A DNA stretch of 64,000 nt from Desulfoscipio geothermicus (GCA_016841645.1 JAENYS010000011.1:1-64000); one strand, 5' to 3'. Counted from the first letter of the stretch, positions 1 through 8,429 are shown. A program made the numbers and translations. The notes: generated from the sequence alone by a model not told the origin.

Positions 1-109
1 AGCTATTTTAGAACTTGACATTTGAAAATCATATTTATGCAACGCTAGTGATTTATTTGTTGAGTAATCGGTTATTATTACTCCCTTTACATTTAGGCCT
101 TTAACCGGT

Positions 110-263
110 GGAGAAGTAATAACCGATTTGTGGTATGGCCCTAAAGAATGGAAAGTTAAGCACACCGGGCTGGCAGAAGAAACGGGATCTATTAGTAATT
201 GCTCCGGCTACTTCTAAATTATTGCTACTAATGGTACTAGCGAATAAGGCTTGCTTTTTATAG
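110..263 (+). pseudogene. Decayed flavoprotein (CoaB/C-, UbiX-like) fragment
   Basis: Two overlapping frames together resemble the middle of the flavoprotein fold. The first ends with HTGLAEE and the second gives RDLLVIAPATSKLL. The family has a conserved stretch in which an acidic residue precedes a hydrophobic run and APAT. The frame change falls near position 175. There is no start codon with a ribosome site and no C-terminus, so it is a relic. The specific subfamily (phosphopantothenoylcysteine decarboxylase, UbiX or dipicolinate synthase B) cannot be told. Nothing else was recognised in the first 398 bases. Confidence 0.4.
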
Positions 264-398
264 TGCCCTTAGTTCATAACAGCATGCTTGAGAATCTTAT
301 TGTGCAGAGAAATATACGGATTTTACTTGAATGCGGATATTATATTAAAAAATCATGGTAAAATATATGAGGAAAGAAGTTGAGAAAGAGGTGTTAAC

Positions 399-869
399 AT
401 GGTTATCGAAGATAAATTAAATGAATTAGGGATTGTTATTCCGGAAATTAGCAAACCACTGGCAGCTTATGTGCCGGGTCAGATTGCAGGTGAATTCATT
501 TATGTCTCAGGACAGCTGCCAATAAAGGCGGGTGAAATCATATATTTTGGTAGGGTAGGTGAAGATCTGACTGTGGCCGAAGGCCAGGAAGCGGCCAGAT
601 TATCGGTAATAAATTGTTTGGCCGTTATGAAAAGTTACCTTAAGGAATGGTCAAATCTGTTGCAGATTGTTAAGATAACGGGTTACGTGCAATGCGGGCC
701 AAAATTTTATGATCAAGCTAAAGTATTAAATGGCGCCTCTGAATTGTTAGAGCAGATTTTTGGTGAACAGGGCAGACATGCTCGGGCGGCGGTAGGAGTC
801 AACGCTTTACCTCTAAATGCAGCATGCGAGGTGGAATTGATTGCTCAAATTAAGCGTCTGACTAACTAA
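399..869 (+). CDS. RidA/YjgF family enamine/imine deaminase-like protein
   Basis: This 156-residue protein belongs to the RidA (YjgF/YER057c/UK114) family, whose members hydrolyse reactive 2-aminoacrylate or related imines in the cytosol. The family core runs from about residue 25 to the end. Arg129 in ARAAVGV and Glu145 in ACEVEL match the substrate-binding Arg and catalytic-site Glu of the family. It is longer at the N-terminus than the 125-residue E. coli type, so it probably belongs to another RidA subgroup. The ATG follows an AAAGAGGTG ribosome site. A PLP-dependent C-S lyase lies 400 bp downstream, and such enzymes produce aminoacrylate, so a link is plausible but inferred. Confidence 0.85.
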   Translation: MVIEDKLNELGIVIPEISKPLAAYVPGQIAGEFIYVSGQLPIKAGEIIYFGRVGEDLTVAEGQEAARLSVINCLAVMKSYLKEWSNLLQIVKITGYVQCGPKFYDQAKVLNGASELLEQIFGEQGRHARAAVGVNALPLNAACEVELIAQIKRLTN

Positions 870-972
870 TGGTCAGGAATAATTATGACCTCAGTTACAT
901 ATGATAGTAGCTTATTGAATATGGTTAAATTTTTACATAGCTTTTAATGCATATATTAGAAGTATGAAATGA

Positions 973-1284
973 AGACAAAAATATGAGATATTAACTAAAG
1001 GACGTTACGCTCTAGCAATCATAGTTAGGCGTTTGATTTTTTTTGAGGTACGGGACGAAGAGACGGTCAAGGATGTTTTAAAACGGGTTGTGGTTATTCA
1101 GTATGCGGAAAGCCTGGGCGGCGTGAAATCTTTGGTTTCGTACTCTGTAATGCAAACCCACGCAGACGTACCGGAGGAGCAGCGGGAAACTAAGTTGCGG
1201 TTGTCGGTGGGTTTGGAAGCCGTGGATTGCCTGATCGCTGATTTTAGAACAGGTATTGGAGGTGCAATAGGTTTTGCAATATAA
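973..1284 (+). pseudogene. Composite relic: Rrf2 N-terminus joined to trans-sulfuration PLP enzyme C-terminus
   Basis: One open frame starts with LTKGRYALAIIV, which matches the first residues of Rrf2 regulators (family start KLSTKGRYALRAM). It then runs into the C-terminus of a Cys/Met-metabolism PLP enzyme, with YAESLGGVKSLVSY, MQTHADVPEEQRE and RLSVGLEAVDCLIADF. In cystathionine gamma-synthases and gamma-lyases about eight residues normally separate the EEQRE part from RLSVGLE, and they are missing here. No ATG begins the frame; a TTG at 1033 is possible. The 3' end overlaps the TTG of the next gene by 11 bp. I read it as the scar of a deletion that removed most of a regulator and its adjacent PLP enzyme gene. 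Confidence 0.65.
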
Positions 1285-2446
1285 TTTTGACGAAATTATT
1301 GAGCGAAAAAATACAAACTCTATAAAGTATGACTTTGCCGAAAAGCTGGGTATGCCCGAGGATGTATTGCCGCTCTGGGTAGCTGATATGGACTTTAGGA
1401 CTCCCTCTTTCGTAATCGATGCTCTGGTTGAGAAAAGCAAGCACGGGATCTTCGGCTATTCTGAAAGCGGGCATGATTATTTTATAATACTGAAGAGTTG
1501 GTTTTTACAGAGTCATTCATGGGAAGTTCAGCCGGACTGGTTGGTTAAAACGCCCGGGGTTGTCTATGCAATCTGTACCGCTATCTGCGCTCTGACGCGT
1601 GAAGGAGATAGCGTACTCATCCAGCAGCCTGTTTACTATCCTTTTGCCAAGTCTGTTTTATTAAATGAACGCAAACTGGTGGTCAATAAATTGGTTTATG
1701 CGAATGACAGGTATGAGATAAACTTTGAGGATTTTGAGAACAAGATCATCGAAAACAAGGTGAAATTATTTATACTGTGCAGTCCACATAACCCGGTGGG
1801 TCGAGTATGGACGGAGGAGGAGCTTGCCCGCCTGGGTGATACATGCCTTAAGCACGGTGTTACCGTAGTTTCCGATGAAATCCACGCCGACTTTATCTAT
1901 CCGGGCAATAAACATTTTGTGTTTGCAAATATAAAACCGGAGTTTGCGCAAATTACCGTTACTTGTACCGCCCCGTCCAAAACTTTTAACCTGGCTGGAT
2001 TGCAGGTTTCAAATATTTTTATTCCAAACCCGAGTATAAGACATGCCTTTAGGCAGCAGATGACAAAAAGCGGTTACAACCAGCTAGGTATCATGGGCAT
2101 CATTGCCTGCAAGGCAGCCTATAAAAATGGGCGTAAGTGGCTTGCGGAACTAATCAATTACCTAGGCGGGAACTTGGATTTTCTTAGGAGTTCCTTATGT
2201 GAAAAAATACCTCAGGTCAAGCTTATCGAACCGGAAGGTACCTACCTTGTATGGCTTGATTTTAAACAGCTCAATTTAAGTGAAGACCGGCTTGAGGACA
2301 TGATCGTGAAAAAAGCGGGCTTATGGCTTAATAAAGGTACTATCTTCGGGGCTGGTGGTGAAGGTTTTCAGCGCATCAACATCGCTTGTCCGAGAGCAAT
2401 TTTGGAAAGGGCTTTAGACCAGTTGGAAAAGGCTATTAAGGATTGA
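1274..2446 (+). CDS. PatB/MalY-type cystathionine beta-lyase (C-S lyase)
   Basis: This 390-residue fold-type I PLP enzyme of the MalY/PatB group cleaves cystathionine or cysteine conjugates to a thiol, pyruvate and ammonia in the cytosol. Visible features are LPLWVADMDF near residue 32, PHNPVGRV near 171, SDEIHADF near 200 (Asp201 contacts the pyridine nitrogen), and Lys236 in APSKTFNLAGL as the Schiff-base lysine. Its length is normal for the family. The start is TTG, chosen because GGAGGTG lies about 10 bases upstream and the next Met is far inside. It follows a relic of a trans-sulfuration enzyme, which suggests a former sulfur amino acid locus. Confidence 0.9.
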   Translation: MQYNFDEIIERKNTNSIKYDFAEKLGMPEDVLPLWVADMDFRTPSFVIDALVEKSKHGIFGYSESGHDYFIILKSWFLQSHSWEVQPDWLVKTPGVVYAICTAICALTREGDSVLIQQPVYYPFAKSVLLNERKLVVNKLVYANDRYEINFEDFENKIIENKVKLFILCSPHNPVGRVWTEEELARLGDTCLKHGVTVVSDEIHADFIYPGNKHFVFANIKPEFAQITVTCTAPSKTFNLAGLQVSNIFIPNPSIRHAFRQQMTKSGYNQLGIMGIIACKAAYKNGRKWLAELINYLGGNLDFLRSSLCEKIPQVKLIEPEGTYLVWLDFKQLNLSEDRLEDMIVKKAGLWLNKGTIFGAGGEGFQRINIACPRAILERALDQLEKAIKD

Positions 2447-2471
2447 ATTCAATAGATAGTATTTATAAGCA

Positions 2472-2508
2472 GGGTCTTTTAGAAAAGGCCCTTCTTTCTA
2501 TATTTTTG
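2472..2508 (+). terminator. Intrinsic terminator of the C-S lyase gene
   Basis: GGGTCTTTT and AAAAGGCCC pair across a two-base gap with one G-U, followed by a T-rich run. Confidence 0.6.
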
Positions 2509-2512
2509 TTGT

Positions 2513-2722
2513 CGAGCAGGAAGTATTGCAGCAAGACCCATTTTGCAATTTGTCGTTGCTGCTGGACTGAACCTTGGTGTTGACCGCAGTACATTCATTG
2601 GCATCATTATATTGGCAATCCTCACACATAGACTCAGTTTCTTTAGACATGACTTATACTTGCTTTATAAATTTGCTAGTAGCACAATTAATTTATATCG
2701 CATGTTTAGTGGCATAATATAA
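2513..2722 (+). other. Open stretch resembling a membrane-protein fragment
   Basis: A 69-codon open frame without a start codon or ribosome site contains a hydrophobic block (ILQFVVAAGLNLGVD, then FIGIIILAILTH) that could be one or two membrane helices. I do not recognise the family. It lies between a terminator and the nadA promoter in an otherwise gene-free 416-bp stretch, so a relic is more likely than a gene. Confidence 0.2.
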
Positions 2723-2802
2723 AATCAGTTAGTTAGTTCCATGTCTCCAGGTCTTTCATTTTATATTTTTAATCAATAACTCCAATTTTTTGGGCTTATA
2801 TC

Positions 2803-2832
2803 TTGACTTTATCTATCGGAATTATATATATT
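2803..2832 (+). promoter_or_regulatory. Promoter upstream of nadA, near-copy of the fdhD promoter
   Basis: TTGACT at 2803-2808 and TATATT at 2827-2832 are separated by 18 bp. The spacer carries CTATCG at the same offset as in the promoter at 4767-4796. About six of 33 positions differ between the two copies. Confidence 0.6.
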
Positions 2833-2862
2833 TGAATTATTAAGAAAGAGGAGTGTAGCCAA

Positions 2863-4011
2863 ATGTCCAAACCAGCCGTCTATTGGCAGCGAGAAATACC
2901 AATTGCTTCCGAGGTCCTGATTAAAGCGGCTCGTGCCCAAATACCACTAGTTTTATCTCGATCGGCACCAACCGGCTTAACCATAGATTTGGCTGAAGAG
3001 CTGAACATAACGGTGGCCGGTTTTGCGCGAGGCCAGCGCTTTAGCATTTATACTCATCCCGAAAGAGTTTTATTTTCCGGTGAAAGCGGGACTGTCCGGG
3101 ATGACCAACAACTGGTTGAAGAAATTAGGCGTTTAAAAGAAAATAAAAAAGTATATATTATCGCCCATTATTACCAGCGCTCGGAGATACAGGATATTGC
3201 CGATTTTGTTGGAGACTCTTATGCAATGGCAGTAGCCGCTAAGAATTCGCCCTACAATATTATTCTGGTAGCGGGGGTAGATTTTATGGCGGAATCAGCC
3301 GCTATACTGTGCCCCGGTAAAACGGTTTTATCACCGGAACCGAAAGCTACTTGCCCTATGGCTAACAGTATCGATGTTAGTGATGTTCTGAAATTTAAAA
3401 AAGAACACCCGGAGGGTATGGTAGTCAGCTATGTAAATACCCCGGCTGATATTAAGGCGGTCAGCGATATATGCGTTACTTCATCTAATGCAGTCAAGAT
3501 TATCAACAAACTGCCTCGCGAGGCCCGGATCTTCTTTATACCGGATACCAACCTGGGCAAATTTGTAGCTGGTAATTTAGACCGGAAGTTGGATTTGTTT
3601 CCTTCCAGTTGCCCGGCTCACGCTCATATAACTAAAGCAGATATTTTACAGCGCAAAGCCGAGTATCCTGATGCGGAGTTTTTAGTTCACCCGGAATGTG
3701 ACCCTGAAGTAGTGTCCCTTGCTGATTTCGTGGGTAGTACCGCAGGCATCATTGATTACGCTACCAAATCGAATAAAAATACTTTTATTATTGGAACTGA
3801 ATGCGGTGTATTCCATAAAATACACCAGCTAAGCCCCGATAAGAAACTGGTTCTGGCTCAGGAAGACCTGGTCTGCCACAATATGAAGAGCATCACCTTG
3901 AAAAAGATTCTCCACTCTTTAGAAACAATGGAGACAAAAATAACAGTTCCAGAAGCTTTAAGGGACAAAGCTGCCCTTGCCTTGGAGAAAATGATTGATT
4001 ATGCATCCTAA
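2863..4011 (+). CDS. nadA: Quinolinate synthase NadA with an FdhD-derived N-terminal extension
   Basis: NadA condenses iminoaspartate with dihydroxyacetone phosphate to quinolinate, the first committed product of NAD synthesis, using a [4Fe-4S] cluster. The NadA part begins near residue 80. The expected cluster ligands are Cys164 (ATCPMA), Cys250 (SSCPAH) and Cys338 (LVCHNMK), and AHYYQ, PDTNLG and GTECG are present. Residues 13-70 instead resemble the C-terminus of FdhD (ASEVLIKAARAQIPLVLSR, YTHPERV) and align with the complete FdhD encoded 2 kb downstream. There is no usable internal start for NadA alone, and AAAGAGGAG precedes this ATG, so the fusion is probably translated. No nadB or nadC is adjacent. 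The extension lacks the cysteine of FdhD. Confidence 0.93.
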   Translation: MSKPAVYWQREIPIASEVLIKAARAQIPLVLSRSAPTGLTIDLAEELNITVAGFARGQRFSIYTHPERVLFSGESGTVRDDQQLVEEIRRLKENKKVYIIAHYYQRSEIQDIADFVGDSYAMAVAAKNSPYNIILVAGVDFMAESAAILCPGKTVLSPEPKATCPMANSIDVSDVLKFKKEHPEGMVVSYVNTPADIKAVSDICVTSSNAVKIINKLPREARIFFIPDTNLGKFVAGNLDRKLDLFPSSCPAHAHITKADILQRKAEYPDAEFLVHPECDPEVVSLADFVGSTAGIIDYATKSNKNTFIIGTECGVFHKIHQLSPDKKLVLAQEDLVCHNMKSITLKKILHSLETMETKITVPEALRDKAALALEKMIDYAS

Positions 4012-4079
4012 AATATATATTTTCGAAGTTATTGAATAGTATATGTCTCAGTATAAAACTAAGAAGGGAGATGCTGCGT

Positions 4080-4526
4080 GTGAAATTATCCACTAAAGGC
4101 AGATATGGACTGCGAGCCATGATTGATATGGCTCAGAGCACTGAAGAGGGACCAATTGCTACACATAGTATAGCAAATCGTCAAGGCATCTCCGAGCGCT
4201 ATCTGGAACAGTTGATGATTCCCTTAAAAAGAGCGGGGCTGGTAAAAAGCGTCCGTGGCTTTCAGGGTGGCTATATGCTCGTAAAAAAGCCTGAAGATAT
4301 TACTGCCGGGGATATAATCCGGGCATTAGAGGGGCCTATCGCTCCGGTAGAATGCGTTAGCGAAGTTAATCCCGAAGCCTGTGAACGCTCGGGGCATTGT
4401 GTGACCAGGGGATTGTGGACGAAAGTAAGAGATTCAATCGCTGAAGTATTAGATACCTATTCTCTGGCTGATTTGGCCAAAGGAACTACAGGTGAACTCT
4501 TTCTAGATCCTGTTCAAAAAACCTAA
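4080..4526 (+). CDS. Rrf2 family regulator with IscR-like cysteines
   Basis: This Rrf2-family winged-helix regulator has about 148 residues. It begins KLSTKGRYGLRAM, continues with the recognition-helix region GISERYLEQLM and the wing VRGFQGGYML, then has three cysteines (VECVS, EACER, GHCV) in the segment where IscR binds a [2Fe-2S] cluster. By analogy it senses Fe-S status or a related signal. GTG at 4080 is preferred because GGGAG ends nine bases before it; the ATG at 4071 directly abuts that site and the 4032 ATG adds non-conserved residues. There is no iscS/iscU next door. It lies between nadA and fdhD, whose products depend on Fe-S or sulfur transfer, so local regulation is possible but untested. 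Confidence 0.88.
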   Translation: MKLSTKGRYGLRAMIDMAQSTEEGPIATHSIANRQGISERYLEQLMIPLKRAGLVKSVRGFQGGYMLVKKPEDITAGDIIRALEGPIAPVECVSEVNPEACERSGHCVTRGLWTKVRDSIAEVLDTYSLADLAKGTTGELFLDPVQKT

Positions 4527-4766
4527 ATACTAAAATAGAAATAAGGCAATAGTTTTCACAAAACAAGCCTATTCCAACTAAAATAAGACTTATTAAGTTC
4601 ATAAAAGGACAGAGATATCCTGTGGATTGTGTATAATGACTTTTTGAAGTAAAAAGTGGTAAGTGCTGTTCATGTTGATCTCTTTGCGTATGGTACGGTT
4701 TTATTCCTTGAATAGTGAAAGGAAACCTGATCAGTATTCTTGATTATTTTATAATAAAATGAATAC

Positions 4767-4796
4767 TTGACTTTCCCTATCGTGAATATATATATT
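4767..4796 (+). promoter_or_regulatory. Promoter upstream of fdhD
   Basis: TTGACT at 4767-4772 and TATATT at 4791-4796 lie 18 bp apart, with CTATCG in the spacer, the same arrangement as before nadA. Nothing else was recognised in the 346 bp between the Rrf2 gene and fdhD apart from AT-rich sequence. Confidence 0.6.
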
Positions 4797-4872
4797 TATT
4801 TTAATATATTTATTTTAGGCTTTCCACTTACGGTAATAATGGCCTGCTGGCGAAAGGAGTGGGAATAAAAAT

Positions 4873-5682
4873 ATGCCAAAAGCAATTGAAGTGCCGGATA
4901 TGAAAGTTGTAGCAGCGGAAGTAGTCAGCAATCGTTTTTCGGATGGGGAGTGGGCCCGTACTTCAGTTCACGTGCCCTGCGAGATGGAATTCACAATTTA
5001 TGTTAACGAGAAAGCGCTGGTTACCATCCTGTGCACACCAGCAAAGCTAGATTATCTAGCTTTCGGGTATCTTTACGCAGAGGGAATCATTTCAGGCATT
5101 AGCGATGTGACGAGCATACGGGTGAGTGAGGAGGAAGCGCTGGCCGATGTAAAGCTGAAAAATTCGGGATTTGAACTGCCAACGCTGCGGAAACTTGGGT
5201 GTAGTGGCAGTTCAATTTTCAAAACTCAGGCACAGCAGGGGCAGAAGATTGATTCTGATCTGGTTGCTGCGCCGGAGGAAGTGATAGCATTAATGAAGCA
5301 GCTTCAAGAGCAGATGGTGCTGTATCCGGTCAGCGGTGGTGTGCACACTTCAGCTCTGGCCGATGCCGGAAACCTTCTGATCGTAGCTGAAGATATCGGG
5401 CGGCATAATACCCTAAACAAGATTCAAGGTGAATGTCTTTTGAGGGGCATATCAACCAGAGGTAAACTGCTGCTGATTACCGGTCGCATATCATCCGAGA
5501 TGCTGCTAAAGGCAGCCAAAATGCAAGTCCCGATTGTTGTTTCGCGGCACGCGCCGACAAAGAACGCTATTTTGCTTGCTGCTGGTATTGGCGTTGCCCT
5601 GGTTGGGCAGGTACGCGGAGAGCGTTTGGCCGTGTTTACCCATCCGGAACGACTTGGGCTTGAACAAACCTCACAAAAGTAA
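4873..5682 (+). CDS. fdhD: Formate dehydrogenase accessory sulfurtransferase FdhD
   Basis: FdhD passes sulfur from a cysteine desulfurase to the Mo/W-bis-MGD cofactor so that formate dehydrogenases become active. This 269-residue protein has the family layout: CTPAKLDYLAFGYLYAEGI near residue 54, the cysteine loop at KLGCSGSS (Cys110), VSGGVHTSAL near 153, EDIGRHNTLNKI near 173, and SSEMLLKAAKMQVP through FTHPERL at the C-terminus. Many FdhDs carry CxxC in the loop; here only the first cysteine is present. GAAAGGAG precedes the ATG. No formate dehydrogenase gene is in the window, although a related W/Mo enzyme (AOR) lies 3 kb away. Confidence 0.93.
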   Translation: MPKAIEVPDMKVVAAEVVSNRFSDGEWARTSVHVPCEMEFTIYVNEKALVTILCTPAKLDYLAFGYLYAEGIISGISDVTSIRVSEEEALADVKLKNSGFELPTLRKLGCSGSSIFKTQAQQGQKIDSDLVAAPEEVIALMKQLQEQMVLYPVSGGVHTSALADAGNLLIVAEDIGRHNTLNKIQGECLLRGISTRGKLLLITGRISSEMLLKAAKMQVPIVVSRHAPTKNAILLAAGIGVALVGQVRGERLAVFTHPERLGLEQTSQK

Positions 5683-5793
5683 ACACAAGTAGAATTTTTC
5701 GGGAGGTTGCACGCTGCTTTTCATACTGATAAAATTATTTTTACATCGGTTTGATAATGAATTTTTTTGATATGATAATGAAAGGTGTTAATA

Positions 5794-6729
5794 ATGAGTA
5801 GATTTGACCTACAACAAATCAACAGCTTGGTTAAAACTATCGTGGCTAGTTACCGGGTGAACCCACTGCCTTCTTCGCTGGAATCTGTTTATCAACCAAA
5901 ACGAGATGTAATCATTAAGATAATCCTTATGCTGCGAGAACTGCTATTCCCGGAATATTATGGTCGGAGACATATGATTACCACCACTATTCAGTACCAT
6001 ATTGGTGATCTACTGATTCACTTGCATGAGCAACTTAATGAGCAAATAATTTTAGCCCTTAAACGCGAATCACTCATGAATGATTCAACTAATATTGCCG
6101 ATAAGGCCAATGAGATTATTTATAAGTTTTTAAGTAAAATATCTGAACTGCGCAGTACTATCGAACTGGATGTGCAGGCCGCTTTTGACGGTGATCCCGC
6201 AGCTGTTGGTAAAGATGAGATAATATTAGCCTATCCGGGATTATTTGCGATTAGTGTTTTTAGACTAGCTCACGAACTGCACCTGTTATCTGTTCCACTG
6301 ATCCCAAGAATCATGACCGAATACGCCCATAGCGTAACCGGTATTGATATCCACCCCGGTGCAAGTATCGGCAAATACTTTTTTATTGATCACGGAACGG
6401 GGGTAGTTATTGGCGAAACTACCGCTATTGGTAATAATGTTAAAATATATCAAGGAGTTACACTGGGTGCTCTATCCACCCGCGAGGGTCAGAATTTACG
6501 CGGTGTAAAACGTCATCCGACGATTGAAGATGATGTTACTGTATATTCCGGTACTTCTATATTAGGTGGTAAGACCGTAATCGGTAAGGGTGCGACCATT
6601 GGCAGCAATGTCTTTTTAACCAAATCAGTTCCTGCCGGTACTAAAGTAAGCATCAAAATTCCGGAATTGATGTTTAAGGGTGCATCTGCTGAGGAGTTCA
6701 GCCCAGACTATATGGATCTGGAGATATAG
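5794..6729 (+). CDS. Serine O-acetyltransferase (EpsC/SatA-type)
   Basis: This protein of about 311 residues resembles the longer EpsC-type serine acetyltransferases, which make O-acetylserine from serine and acetyl-CoA for cysteine synthesis. An alpha-helical N-terminal part (residues 1-175) precedes a left-handed beta-helix of hexapeptide repeats with DIHPGASIGKYFFIDHGTG, VVIGET, IYQGVTLGA and KRHPTIEDDV, which include the acetyltransferase histidines. The ATG at 5794 is chosen because GAAAGGTG lies about seven bases upstream; the in-frame GTG at 5785 overlaps that ribosome site. No cysK is adjacent. A stem-loop terminator follows. Confidence 0.9.
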   Translation: MSRFDLQQINSLVKTIVASYRVNPLPSSLESVYQPKRDVIIKIILMLRELLFPEYYGRRHMITTTIQYHIGDLLIHLHEQLNEQIILALKRESLMNDSTNIADKANEIIYKFLSKISELRSTIELDVQAAFDGDPAAVGKDEIILAYPGLFAISVFRLAHELHLLSVPLIPRIMTEYAHSVTGIDIHPGASIGKYFFIDHGTGVVIGETTAIGNNVKIYQGVTLGALSTREGQNLRGVKRHPTIEDDVTVYSGTSILGGKTVIGKGATIGSNVFLTKSVPAGTKVSIKIPELMFKGASAEEFSPDYMDLEI

Positions 6730-6751
6730 AGAACCCGGCCAAACAAATCGT

Positions 6752-6791
6752 AAATGCGCATCGTCTAGTCTGACGTTTTGCGCATTTTTTT
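6752..6791 (+). terminator. Intrinsic terminator after the serine acetyltransferase gene
   Basis: AAATGCGCA and TGCGCATTT form a stem with an inner CGTC/GACG pairing, followed by eight or more T. Confidence 0.85.
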
Positions 6792-7007
6792 TGTTTTGAG
6801 GGTCAGACCTTGACATTTGACAATTTCCAAACCCTTACGAAAGCAGTTCAGGTTGGACTCGATTAGATCCGGTGTAAGGTATTCGGCGATGGCTTTTTCA
6901 ATGTTTTCAGGTTTGACTAAGCTGAATAGGGAGGTAATTACCCACAGGGAAAGGATGGCTATACCTTTTCCATTGTCCAGTTCTCCGGTCTTGGCCAAGT
7001 CTTTCAT
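6765..7007 (-). pseudogene. Fragment resembling the C-terminus of a 2-oxoacid:ferredoxin oxidoreductase gamma subunit
   Basis: The minus strand encodes ILSLWVITSLFSLVKPENI followed by EKAIAEYL and CFRKGLEIVK. This pattern resembles the last 50 residues of POR/KOR gamma subunits, where a Gly/Ala-rich helix is followed by a helix ending in a Gly-Tyr/Leu-Glu. A stop codon lies just upstream of the first Met, and the last residues are read through the dispersed repeat at 6800-6822. It is therefore a truncated relic. The assignment rests on weak similarity. Confidence 0.35.
6800..6822 (+). repeat. Dispersed 23-bp repeat, copy 1
   Basis: GGGTCAGACCTTGACATTTG followed by ACA. Identical 23-bp copies occur at 11940 and 32193, all in the same orientation. 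The bases outside differ. Confidence 0.85.
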
Positions 7008-7039
7008 TTTTCAGTCACGAACATTTATTAAATTTGTTG

Positions 7040-7080
7040 GGGGCTGTTGCACAACGAGCTAAATAATACGTAATGCAGCA
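7040..7080 (+). repeat. IS-end-like repeat, copy 1
   Basis: This begins GGGGCTGTTGCACAACGAGC and matches 58674-58714 over 41 bp with three differences. The sequence type resembles terminal repeats of IS1182-like elements, but no transposase is present at either copy. About 50 bp further on, both copies have a small GAGTCCC/GGACCC-type hairpin. Confidence 0.55.
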
Positions 7081-7345
7081 ACCTCTTTTGTGTTCTAAAT
7101 ACAAATCACGAGTTCCCAAGAACCCATATATTGAGAGGACCTCAAGGTTGTCTATGGGCTAATTTGGCCTTTTCTTATACAGAACACCGCTTTATTTTAG
7201 TAAAATAAAATTGTATAGCTAACAAGATAATAACACTACTCGTAGAAATTAAATGAGCATATAATGAATATGCGGGCTGTAAAAAAATATTTTTTGTACC
7301 TTATACAGAATTGTACCTTACACTAGAAAGGTTGATTTGACTTTT

Positions 7346-8332
7346 ATGAACATACTAGTTACCGGCGGTGCCGGATTTATAGGTTCACACACCTGCGTTG
7401 CACTACTGGAGGCAGGGCATCAAGTGATTGTTGCGGATAACCTTAGCAACAGTAAGGCTGAGACTATTGACAAGATAAAACAAATAACAGGTTATGGCGT
7501 AACTTTTTATCGCGTAGATGTAACCGAAGAAGAAACGGTGGACAATATCTTTGCTAATCACTCGATTGATGGCATTATTCATTTTGCCGGCTATAAGGCG
7601 GTAGGTGAGTCTGTAGAAAAACCACTTGCTTATTATTATAACAATATTGTCAGTACGATGGTGTTGGCCAAGGCAAGCAAGAAATATTGTGTGAATAGGT
7701 TCGTATTTAGCTCATCTGCGACAGTATATGGAGAGAATGAAGTGCCTTTTGTAGAGACTTTGGAATTGCTGCCAACCACGAATCCTTATGGTGAAACTAA
7801 AGCCATGAGTGAGCGAATTCTTACTGACGTATCCAGAGCAAATCCGGAGTTATCAGTGTCTCTGCTAAGGTATTTTAATCCGGTGGGAGCTCATGAGAGC
7901 GGATTAATTGGTGAAGAGCCAAACGGAATACCAAACAACCTGATGCCGTATGTAACACAAGTGGCTAAAAGAAAGCTAGATAAATTAAGAGTTTACGGTA
8001 ACGACTACCCAACTGTTGATGGGACAGGTGTTAGAGATTATATCCATGTGATGGATCTGGCCGAGGGCCATGTTGCTGCACTTAATAATTTAACAGAAGG
8101 TGTACATATTTATAATCTTGGTACCGGTCAAGGAACTTCAGTTTTGCAGTTGGTCGTGGCCTTTGAACAGGTAAATAATATAGAAGTACCCTATGAAATC
8201 GTAGATCGCAGGCCAGGTGATATAGCCGAGTGCTACGCTGATGTTTCTAAAGCCAAGCGGGAACTTAACTGGACTGCTAAACGGGGCATTGCGGAAATGT
8301 GCCGCGATGCCTGGCGGTTCGAGAATGGCTAA
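7346..8332 (+). CDS. galE: UDP-glucose 4-epimerase GalE
   Basis: GalE interconverts UDP-glucose and UDP-galactose using bound NAD+, supplying galactose for cell-surface glycans. This extended SDR of about 328 residues has the nucleotide-binding GGAGFIGSH at the N-terminus, HFAGYKAVGES, the catalytic Ser region FSSSATVYG, the Tyr-x3-Lys pair in NPYGETK, LRYFNPVGAH and DGTGVRDYIHV. The ATG at 7346 matches the family start. An in-frame TTG at 7337 sits closer to the AAAGG ribosome site and may be used instead, adding three residues. It stands alone, ends at a strong terminator and converges on the AOR operon. Confidence 0.95.
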   Translation: MNILVTGGAGFIGSHTCVALLEAGHQVIVADNLSNSKAETIDKIKQITGYGVTFYRVDVTEEETVDNIFANHSIDGIIHFAGYKAVGESVEKPLAYYYNNIVSTMVLAKASKKYCVNRFVFSSSATVYGENEVPFVETLELLPTTNPYGETKAMSERILTDVSRANPELSVSLLRYFNPVGAHESGLIGEEPNGIPNNLMPYVTQVAKRKLDKLRVYGNDYPTVDGTGVRDYIHVMDLAEGHVAALNNLTEGVHIYNLGTGQGTSVLQLVVAFEQVNNIEVPYEIVDRRPGDIAECYADVSKAKRELNWTAKRGIAEMCRDAWRFENG

Positions 8333-8385
8333 ATGACAAGGTTTGACTCTTGCAAATATGCTATAATGTAATAATTCAATATAAA

Positions 8386-8417
8386 CCTGCCGGTGCGAAA
8401 TACCGGCAGGGTTTTTT
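8386..8417 (+). terminator. Intrinsic terminator of galE
   Basis: CCTGCCGGT and ACCGGCAGG form a perfect nine-base stem with a seven-base loop, followed by GTTTTTT. Confidence 0.93.
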
Positions 8418-8429
8418 ATATAATTCGTG

